A stretch of DNA of 15,680 nucleotides from assembly GCA_002408105.1 (NCBI GenBank), contig DHQM01000038.1:1-15680 (forward strand), written 5' to 3'. Shown piece after piece: positions 1 through 6,237 of this stretch. Each line of letters starts with the position of its first letter. Within the stretch, counting starts at the first letter, position 1. The position numbers and the translations under genes are program-made. The notes below the pieces were generated by a model. It did not search any database and was not told the origin of the DNA. It was given only the letters and a program-made list of their open reading frames with translations. Origin of the DNA: Gammaproteobacteria bacterium UBA5338. Its GTDB lineage: Bacteria > Pseudomonadota > Gammaproteobacteria > Pseudomonadales > UBA5862.

Positions 1-1
1 G

Positions 2-76
2 CAGTACGCCTGGCCTGTAATTGTGCGCGAAATCAAAGATCACATTGGACAAGCTGGGTGGGATTCAAAATTGTAG
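2..76 (+). CDS. 3' end of an unidentified protein gene (partial)
   Basis: The second forward frame is open from the left edge and ends at a TAG at 74-76. It encodes a 24-residue tail that begins QYAWPVIVREI and ends in GWDSKL. The composition (Trp, Ile, charged helix-like stretch) looks like a real C-terminus. The stop lies 73 bases before the lyase gene on the same strand, so the gene is probably an upstream member of the same polysaccharide locus. A second forward frame is also open until about 140, but it reads as an unnatural Cys/Trp/Ser-rich peptide. No family can be assigned from so short a piece; a glycosyltransferase or sulfotransferase end would fit the neighbourhood, but this is a guess. 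Confidence 0.45.
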   Translation, partial: QYAWPVIVREIKDHIGQAGWDSKL

Positions 77-149
77 GAGAGTCGACTGGTGAGGGAACCG
101 AGATGCGCTATTGCTTTGACTGGGCATCCCAAACTTCATAGGGCAAGCG

Positions 150-1247
150 ATGAATCCGAGGCTTCTTTTTTTAAGCACCCGAGTATCTAAACTATCGTCA
201 GTTGCAGCCGCACTAGCATGCGCCGTACTGCTAGTGCCGGAGGTCGAGGCTGAGATGGTCCGCCTTCCGATTGGCTCCAAGTGGAGTACATCTCTCTCTA
301 AAAACGTTCCGGTTGAAGCGATTCGCAAGCCGGCTGCTGCCGCCGATGGTGACATATTTTGGTTTCACTTGGTGCGTGACCGTGGCCAAGACAACAACTT
401 TCGGGTTGAGCTCAATGGCCAGGAACCAGAGCTCACCCGCAACATTCATTATGGAACCCAGTATAAGGTACGCTTCCTGCTGCATACGCCGCCTGAGTGG
501 CAGGCCGACAGCGAGCATGAAATTATTTGGCAGTTGCACCGTGTTCCAGATCCCAAGGAGCGGGGTAAGCGCAGTCAACCGCTGGCTTCTCTCCGGATCA
601 TTGACAACCGTTTCTTCCTCCACCTCTGCTATTCTCAAGCGCCCGTGTCATTCGCAAAGAATCACATGGAGTGCCTCGCTTCCGCCCAGTTTGGCCAGCT
701 GACACCGAACCGCGCCTACGCGTTTGAGCTGGATTATCGGTTGTCACGAGGCACCTTAGAGCAGGGGCGTCTGGTTGCAACCTTGGACGGGAGGCAGGTC
801 TACGCGTACGAAGGCCCAATGGGGTACGATGACCAAGTGGGGCCTTACATGAAGTTCGGGATCTACAAGGCGGTATGGAACCCTATCCATGACCGGCTTA
901 CCTCAACTGACGAACGGCGCTACGGGTTTTCAGGCGTATCGGTTGTCCGCACCGACCACCCAACAGACCCGAAGACCTCAAGCACAGAGGCTGCTCTCGA
1001 AGATGCGCAAGGCCCGTGGGTCTCTTTCGATCCACCGGCTCTCCCGAGGCGACAGCTGTCTGCCGCTCAACCCGTCCACGTGGCTCCTGCAGAGGTGAAA
1101 CCGTTGCGCGAGCAGACCGGCGAGACCCGACAATCGGAACGGGTTGCAGCGGTCTTGCGCAAACGCAACCGCACACATGGCGGGGCATCCGGTGCCCTGC
1201 ACCGCGCTATCCAGCAGTGGCAAAAAATGGAGCGGTGGAGTGATTGA
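150..1247 (+). CDS. secreted polysaccharide lyase (heparin-lyase-like jelly-roll family)
   Basis: This 365-residue protein probably cleaves a uronic-acid-containing polysaccharide by beta-elimination in the periplasm or outside the cell. Residues 1-34 form a signal peptide: a basic start, a hydrophobic core AAALACAVLLVP, and a likely cleavage after VEA at 32-34. The lyase-like domain spans about 40-270. It contains a Q-x-H-x-x-PD type segment (WQLHRVPD, 127-134) and the segment GPMGYDDQVGPYMKFGIYK (222-240), which is characteristic of the Polysacc_lyase (Pfam PF14099-type) jelly-roll family. The region after residue 270 is a proline- and charge-rich tail with no recognisable domain. The ATG at 150 has AGGG at 140-143, six bases upstream. 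The stop codon lies inside the start of the next gene, so the two are probably translated together. The family call is fairly sure; the substrate is not known, although the AlgD-type enzyme nearby hints at a mannuronate-like polymer. Confidence 0.82.
   Translation: MNPRLLFLSTRVSKLSSVAAALACAVLLVPEVEAEMVRLPIGSKWSTSLSKNVPVEAIRKPAAAADGDIFWFHLVRDRGQDNNFRVELNGQEPELTRNIHYGTQYKVRFLLHTPPEWQADSEHEIIWQLHRVPDPKERGKRSQPLASLRIIDNRFFLHLCYSQAPVSFAKNHMECLASAQFGQLTPNRAYAFELDYRLSRGTLEQGRLVATLDGRQVYAYEGPMGYDDQVGPYMKFGIYKAVWNPIHDRLTSTDERRYGFSGVSVVRTDHPTDPKTSSTEAALEDAQGPWVSFDPPALPRRQLSAAQPVHVAPAEVKPLREQTGETRQSERVAAVLRKRNRTHGGASGALHRAIQQWQKMERWSD
1229..1232 (+). promoter_or_regulatory. Shine-Dalgarno site deciding the heparinase GTG start
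   Basis: GGAG lies seven bases before a GTG at 1240 and inside the 3' end of the lyase gene. It supports starting the heparinase-like protein at 1240 instead of at the ATG at 1144, which would create about 100 bases of overlap and an N-terminus unlike the family. A GTG at 1255 and an ATG at 1282 remain possible. Confidence 0.45.
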
Positions 1248-3297
1248 GGGGTTGGTGTGGAAGGTCAAGCGGCTTGGCGCGATGGGTGCGGGAGAGGTCA
1301 TACACCGGATTCGACGAACCGCCAAGCAGCAGCTCGAGCGGGTGGAGCTGATCAAACCACCCACTGTACCGAGTCCGGACCTTTCGGTTGAAGGTGTCAG
1401 GCTCTTCAGCGATCCCGACGCGTCCCGGTTCGACTGCAAGGCGTACCAGGCCGCTGCCGACTCTGTGCTCAGTGGTCGGTTTTCAGTGTTTGCCCTCGCG
1501 GACAAGCAGCTGGGCTTTCCACCCAATTGGATGCAGGATCCGCTCACCGGCACGCTCGCTCCGAACAAATTCGGAAAATCGATCAATTATCGCGATGAGC
1601 GGCAAGTCGGAAACATCAAGTACCTGTGGGAAATCAACCGGCACCTGGAGCTCGTTCCCCTGGCCCAGGCCTATGCGTTGACCCAAGAAGACAGGTACAT
1701 CGATGGAATCCATGCACTGCTCTCGTCCTGGATTGCCGCAAATCCCTATGCCCAGGGCGTGAACTGGAGCAGTGCCTTGGAAGTGGCCATTCGATTGGTC
1801 AACTGGTCCGTCGCCTGGCAGCTTGTTGGGGGAGCAGATTCCCAGCTGTTCATGAATGAGAAGGGACAGCAGCTGCTGCGGTCTTGGCTGGAAAGCATCT
1901 ATTGCCATTGCCATTTTGTGTTTCACAACCGCTCTTACCACTCGTCGGCCAACAACCACCTCCTGGGAGAATGCATGGGGTTGGCCATCGCGTCGCTCAC
2001 TTGGCCCCACTGGAACGAGAGCCGCCGCTGGGCGAGGGATAGCTGTAAAGAGTTCGAACGGGAAGCGCTGCTGCAGAATACGTCCGATGGCGTCAACCGC
2101 GAGCAGGCCATCTGGTACCACCACGAAGTCACCGACATGATGGTCTTGACTGGCTTGTACGCTCGCGCGGCGGGCCGAGACTTCTCCGCAGGCTACTGGG
2201 ACCGCTGCGAGCGGATGATGGAGTTCATCCAAGCGCTCATGGATTGCGGCGGGAACGTGCCAGCGATCGGCGACTCGGATGACGCCGTGATGGTTCGGTT
2301 TTACGATGGGTTGGACGCACGGGTCTTTCGGTCGTTGCTCGGGGTCGGAGCCATTCTTTTTGACCGCGCTGATTTTGCAACAGCTGCAGGGGGAGTGGAC
2401 GACAAAGCCCGCTGGCTTTTCTCAGCCGAAGCCATAGGCGGGTGCGACAAACTGTTCGAGATCGAGGCTCGCTCTACTTTTGAGCCAAAATCTGCCTTTC
2501 CCGAGGGCGGCTACTGGGTTCTGGGATCGAACCTAGGAACACCCGAAGAAATCCGGGTGGTGGCCGATGCTGGGCCGCTGGGGTACCTCTCCCTGGCCGC
2601 TCACGGCCACGCTGACGCGCTGAGTTTCTGTTTGTCTGCCGCTGGAACGCCGGTACTGATCGATCCTGGTACCTTTGCATACCATACAGAAAAGCGCTGG
2701 CGTGACTATTTCCGCGGTACCTCAGCCCACAATACGGTCCGAATTGATCGGACAGACCAATCCACCATCGGGGGGAATTTTCTGTGGACCCAGCGCGCCA
2801 ATGCCAGCTGTCTGTTGTTCGAACGCACCGATGACGAAGACCGATGGGTTGCCCAGCACGATGGATACATGCGGCTGGCCGACCCAGTATCGCATCGACG
2901 AGAACTAAAACTGGACAAGCGTTCTCGCAAAATATCCGTGGTTGACCACCTTGAGTGCTCCGGAGTGCATTTTGTTGAACTGTACTTTCACTTTTCACAT
3001 TTGGCGCAACTGAGCGTCGAAGGCCAGAAGGTTGTTGCACTGATGCCGACAAACAGATGCACGCTGTCGCTCCTTAATCCGCCCCTGAATATTGAAGTTA
3101 TTGAGGGTCAGGATGAGCCGGCGCTGGGCTGGGTCTCGTATCGGTTTGACCGCAAAACACCCTGTCCCGCTGTGCGGATGTCTGGGGAGATCAGGGGTTC
3201 GGCTCGAATTTGCAGTGAGGTGCAGATCGAGTTTTCAGCGGCCCCGCCAATGGTGTTGGGCCGCGCAGTGCAGGTAGCGCCTGCGGGTGCAGAGTAG
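1240..3297 (+). CDS. heparinase II/III family protein (uronate polysaccharide lyase type)
   Basis: With the GTG start at 1240 this is a 685-residue protein of the heparinase II/III (alginate-lyase-like) family, which cleaves uronate-containing glycans. The N-terminal half (about 60-390) should be the alpha/alpha toroid: it holds KYLWEINRHLE (128-138), SSANNHLLGE (235-244) and WYHHEV (292-297), whose Tyr and His fall where family catalytic residues are expected. PAIGDSDDA (341-349) leads into the C-terminal beta-sandwich, which carries AAHGHADALSF (453-463) and RGTSAHNT (492-499), the most characteristic family motifs. I see no convincing signal peptide; the N-terminus (GLVWKVKRLGAM) resembles cytoplasmic or non-classically located homologues common in exopolysaccharide loci. 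The gene overlaps the lyase stop by eight bases. Such proteins recur in exosortase-linked loci, where their exact role is unsettled: they may trim polymer during export rather than feed on it. Confidence 0.85.
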   Translation: MIEGLVWKVKRLGAMGAGEVIHRIRRTAKQQLERVELIKPPTVPSPDLSVEGVRLFSDPDASRFDCKAYQAAADSVLSGRFSVFALADKQLGFPPNWMQDPLTGTLAPNKFGKSINYRDERQVGNIKYLWEINRHLELVPLAQAYALTQEDRYIDGIHALLSSWIAANPYAQGVNWSSALEVAIRLVNWSVAWQLVGGADSQLFMNEKGQQLLRSWLESIYCHCHFVFHNRSYHSSANNHLLGECMGLAIASLTWPHWNESRRWARDSCKEFEREALLQNTSDGVNREQAIWYHHEVTDMMVLTGLYARAAGRDFSAGYWDRCERMMEFIQALMDCGGNVPAIGDSDDAVMVRFYDGLDARVFRSLLGVGAILFDRADFATAAGGVDDKARWLFSAEAIGGCDKLFEIEARSTFEPKSAFPEGGYWVLGSNLGTPEEIRVVADAGPLGYLSLAAHGHADALSFCLSAAGTPVLIDPGTFAYHTEKRWRDYFRGTSAHNTVRIDRTDQSTIGGNFLWTQRANASCLLFERTDDEDRWVAQHDGYMRLADPVSHRRELKLDKRSRKISVVDHLECSGVHFVELYFHFSHLAQLSVEGQKVVALMPTNRCTLSLLNPPLNIEVIEGQDEPALGWVSYRFDRKTPCPAVRMSGEIRGSARICSEVQIEFSAAPPMVLGRAVQVAPAGAE

Positions 3298-3299
3298 GC

Positions 3300-3317
3300 A
3301 GCTCGGAAAGTCGAGCT
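3300..3317 (+). repeat. short inverted repeat between heparinase and algD-like genes
   Basis: AGCTCG (3300-3305) and CGAGCT (3312-3317) pair perfectly around a six-base loop, three bases after the heparinase stop. No T-run follows, so it is not a classical terminator; it could stabilise or process the mRNA 3' end. Six base pairs can also occur by chance. Confidence 0.3.
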
Positions 3318-3381
3318 AAGACCGCAGTTTCTTTGGTCGGAATCTGATGAGAATGGCATTACACATGAAATGGGCAGGTGA

Positions 3382-4698
3382 ATGATGGAAATTAGCGTGT
3401 TCGGCTTGGGTTACGTTGGCGCTGTCTCGTCCGCCTGCTTGGCTGATGAAGGACACCGAGTGGTCGGAGTAGACCCCAACCGATCGAAAGTTGAGTCGAT
3501 CAACTCGGGCGCGGCCCCCATCGTAGAGCCCGGACTCGCGCAGCTGATCGAACAGTCCGTGTCTTCAGGGCTGCTGCGAGCCACCAGCGATGTGTCCGAT
3601 GCAATTCGCGCCAGTGAAATTTCGTTCGTCTGCGTCGGCACCCCTTCTCAACACAACGGGAACCTGGACCTCAAGTATGTGCGCCGGGTGTGTGAAGAGA
3701 TTGGCGGCGCACTCAAGGACAAGGACGGATTTCACGTGATCGTTGTTCGGTCAACCATGCTGCCAGGATCAATGCGCGCCACGGTCATTCCGGCCCTCGA
3801 ACAGTCCTCAGGCAAGCGTGTTGGAGAAGACATTGGACTGTGCATTAACCCTGAATTCCTGCGTGAGGGCAGTGCAATCAGTGACTACCGTTCGCCACCC
3901 AAAACGGTTATTGGGGAAAGCGATTCGCGGGCAGGCGATGCTCTGACTTCACTCTATTCCAACCTAAAGACCCCTTTGATCAGAACTTCCATCGAGTCCG
4001 CGGAGCTGGTCAAGTACGCTGACAACGCATGGCATGCGGTCAAAGTGACTTTTGCGAATGAGATTGGAAACATCGCCAAAGAGCTGGATATCGACGGCCA
4101 TGAGGTGATGAATATTTTTTGTCAAGACCAAAAGCTCAACCTGTCGCCGTATTACCTCAAGCCAGGCTTTGCGTTTGGAGGCTCGTGTTTGCCGAAAGAC
4201 TTGAGGGCGCTGAATTTTCGTGCCCGATCTTTGGACTTGGCAAGCCCGTTGCTCGGCTCGGTTCTGGAGTCGAACGCGCTACAGGTGGAGCGCGCACTAA
4301 AGATGATTCTGGGAAAGAACAAAAAAAAGGTTTCGATATTTGGTTTTGCCTTCAAGGGAGGCACCGACGACTTGCGTGAGTCACCCATGGTGGAGGTGAT
4401 TGAGCGACTCATCGGCAAAGGACTTGAGCTTCGTCTGTACGACGAGAGCGTCTCCGTGTCGGCACTGACCGGGGCCAACCGCGACTACATCCTGAACCAC
4501 ATTCCCCACATCTCCAAGTTGATGCGGGACAATTTCGATGAAGTTATGGATTTTGGTGATGTGTTGGTGATTGGCAACAACTCTCCGTCCTTTGCATCGA
4601 TTGTCGAGAGAAAGAGGTCCGGTCAAGTGGTCATCGACTTGGTTCGTATTGTGAGTGACCGGATCAAAGGGGAGGGGTATGACGGAATCTGCTGGTAG
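3382..4698 (+). CDS. algD: GDP-mannose 6-dehydrogenase-like nucleotide-sugar dehydrogenase
   Basis: This is a cytoplasmic enzyme of the UDP-glucose/GDP-mannose dehydrogenase family, which oxidises a nucleotide sugar twice with NAD+ to the uronate. The N-terminal Rossmann motif GLGYVGAVSSACLADEGH is at residues 8-25, the central domain holds NPEFLREG and ELVKYADNAWHAVKVTFANE, and the catalytic segment is PGFAFGGSCLPKDLRAL. The wording of that segment, with FCQDQKLNLSPYYLKPG just before it, matches GDP-mannose dehydrogenase (AlgD) better than UDP-glucose dehydrogenase. There are adjacent ATGs at 3382 and 3385; the second has better spacing from AGG at 3376-3378 and places the catalytic Cys at 268, the number known for Pseudomonas AlgD, with a total of 437 residues against 436. 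The product would be GDP-mannuronate. The symbol is by similarity; a GDP-sugar dehydrogenase of different specificity cannot be excluded. Confidence 0.85.
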   Translation: MMEISVFGLGYVGAVSSACLADEGHRVVGVDPNRSKVESINSGAAPIVEPGLAQLIEQSVSSGLLRATSDVSDAIRASEISFVCVGTPSQHNGNLDLKYVRRVCEEIGGALKDKDGFHVIVVRSTMLPGSMRATVIPALEQSSGKRVGEDIGLCINPEFLREGSAISDYRSPPKTVIGESDSRAGDALTSLYSNLKTPLIRTSIESAELVKYADNAWHAVKVTFANEIGNIAKELDIDGHEVMNIFCQDQKLNLSPYYLKPGFAFGGSCLPKDLRALNFRARSLDLASPLLGSVLESNALQVERALKMILGKNKKKVSIFGFAFKGGTDDLRESPMVEVIERLIGKGLELRLYDESVSVSALTGANRDYILNHIPHISKLMRDNFDEVMDFGDVLVIGNNSPSFASIVERKRSGQVVIDLVRIVSDRIKGEGYDGICW

Positions 4699-5890
4699 AC
4701 CGCATGTACTAATTTTGATCGAGAATCTGTCCGCTCCATTCGACCGCCGTGCGTGGCAAGAGGCCACGACACTGCATGACGCAGGGTTTCAAGTTTCGAT
4801 TATTTGCCCGACGGGACACGGCTCAGAGACGCATTTTGAGTCGCTTGATGGGGTGGATATCTACCGCTATGACTTGCCATTGGAGGCATCCAGCGCATTC
4901 GGTTACCTGCGCGAATACACCACCGCACTGGCCAACACCTTACGGCTTGCAAGCAAGATATGGAAGAAGAGCAGATTTGATGTGATCCACGCCTGCAACC
5001 CGCCCGACCTTTTTTTTCTGATCGCATGGGTGTTTAAAATTCGGGGTCGGACAAAGTTCGTATTCGATCATCACGACATCAATCCTGAATTATTCGAAGC
5101 AAAGTTTTCCAAGCGCGGTCCTTTATGGAATTTGATGGTGTTGGTCGAGCGCCTTTCCTTCTGGACTGCTGACATTTCAATTGCGACCAATGAGTCGTAC
5201 AGAGAGATTGCGATTCGCCGAGGAAAAATGGATCCGGAAAAAGTCTTCGTTGTGCGCAGTGGCCCAAAACTCGACCGTCTAAAACTTCTCGATCCGGTGC
5301 CTTCACTCAAAAACGGAAAAAAATACCTGGTTGGTTATGTCGGTGTGATTGGTGAGCAAGAAGGACTGAACTACCTTGTCGATAGCGCCCATTATATTGT
5401 TCACGAATTGAAGAGAACGGATATACACTTTGGCGTGGTCGGTGGGGGAACTTCGCTGGAAGACATAAAGAAGTATGCTGCTTCCATGGGCGTAACAGAT
5501 TATTTTACCTTTACCGGGCGGGTTTCCGATAGGGAACTGTTGGAAATGTTAAATACCTCGGATGTCTGTGTGAATACAGACGTTGCCAATGACATGAACG
5601 ACAAGTCGACAATGAATAAAATCATGGAATACATGGCGCTGGGTAAGCCCATCGTGCAATTCGACTTGACTGAGGGTCGGTTTTCGGCGCAGGACGCTTC
5701 CCTGTACGCTGCCAGAAACGACCCCGTTGATTTTGCGCACAACATTCTGAAACTCGTGGATGACGAAACTTTGCGTTCGAGGATGGGGGCTTTTGGTCAA
5801 GAAAGAATTCGAAATCACTTGGAGTGGAAGTACGAAGCACCCAAGCTGCTCGGGGCCTACAATGCACTGTTTGGATTGGCGAACCGATAG
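4679..5890 (+). CDS. glycosyltransferase family 4 (GT-B fold)
   Basis: This 403-residue protein should transfer a sugar from a nucleotide donor to the growing lipid-linked glycan at the inner face of the cytoplasmic membrane. The N-terminal acceptor domain begins ENLSAPFDRRAWQEA, a motif common in glycosyltransferases of exosortase-associated loci, and includes VFDHHDINPELFEAKF (about 127-142). The C-terminal donor domain has VGYVGVIGEQEGLNYLV and NKIMEYMALGKPIVQFD (about 313-329). The first Glu of the usual E-x7-E motif is replaced by Lys (KSTMNKIME), a known variant in this subgroup as far as I recall. The ATG at 4679 has a strong AGGGGAGGGG ribosome site at 4668-4677 and overlaps the algD-like stop by 20 bases, so translation is probably coupled; an in-frame GTG at 4655 is less likely. 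The gene is more AT-rich than the genes further right. The donor and linkage cannot be read from the sequence. Confidence 0.88.
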   Translation: MTESAGRPHVLILIENLSAPFDRRAWQEATTLHDAGFQVSIICPTGHGSETHFESLDGVDIYRYDLPLEASSAFGYLREYTTALANTLRLASKIWKKSRFDVIHACNPPDLFFLIAWVFKIRGRTKFVFDHHDINPELFEAKFSKRGPLWNLMVLVERLSFWTADISIATNESYREIAIRRGKMDPEKVFVVRSGPKLDRLKLLDPVPSLKNGKKYLVGYVGVIGEQEGLNYLVDSAHYIVHELKRTDIHFGVVGGGTSLEDIKKYAASMGVTDYFTFTGRVSDRELLEMLNTSDVCVNTDVANDMNDKSTMNKIMEYMALGKPIVQFDLTEGRFSAQDASLYAARNDPVDFAHNILKLVDDETLRSRMGAFGQERIRNHLEWKYEAPKLLGAYNALFGLANR

Positions 5891-6237
5891 CCGCCGCTGG
5901 CTCGGGGTACTGTACAGCAAGGTACCACAGCCACGCTGAGGTGGAGCCCGGGCGGTCCGCGACCGCTCGGGTTGCGGCGGCCTCCCAAACGGTGGACATT
6001 CTCGAGCACCTGTCGTACTGTGCAGACCGCCTTGTTTTTCCAGAGGATCGAGCTCAGGCACATTTTCGCCCGTAATCTCTTGGTCATATTAAAGCTTGTA
6101 TCATACGTAATGTTCTCGCAATGGGCGTTTATGTTTGGACGTTCATCCGCAGTGGCGCTTAACAGTGGGTGACGTTTCACGTCGCTTCCGTGCTGAAGCG
6201 CTGCGCGCGACCTTCACCACTCGATGGATCTGAATCA
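5891..6237 (+). other. 347-base intergenic region before the exosortase gene
   Basis: No convincing gene was found here. The first 100 bases are GC-rich with dyad symmetry (a 10-bp stem at 5947-5971 and a smaller imperfect one near 5925-5945). From about 6060 the sequence becomes AT-rich. TTGGTC at 6080-6085 and TATCAT at 6099-6104 look promoter-like, but the spacer is only 13 bases, so no sigma-70 promoter can be claimed. I looked for a sigma-54 GG/GC pair and did not find a good one. The gap probably separates two transcription units or carries regulation of the exosortase part of the locus. Confidence 0.5.
5947..5971 (+). repeat. GC-rich hairpin 57 bases after the glycosyltransferase gene
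   Basis: CCCGGGCGGT (5947-5956) pairs with ACCGCTCGGG (5962-5971) over 10 base pairs with one G-U pair and a five-base loop. This is the strongest dyad seen in the intergenic regions. The sequence after it (TTGCGGCGG) has no T-run, so it is not a standard intrinsic terminator; it may be a Rho-linked pause site, an mRNA stabiliser or a protein-binding site. Confidence 0.5.

Noticed and set aside
1144..1239. ATG at 1144 as start of the heparinase-like gene
   Set aside because: It would overlap the lyase gene by 104 bases and add a Cys/Ser-rich N-terminus unlike the family; the GTG at 1240 has a ribosome site and gives a family-like beginning.
5824..6172. Small forward frames across the gap before the exosortase gene (83 and 66 codons)
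   Set aside because: No ribosome site at a sensible distance, shifted-frame composition, and no hydrophobic or domain pattern that suggests a real small protein.
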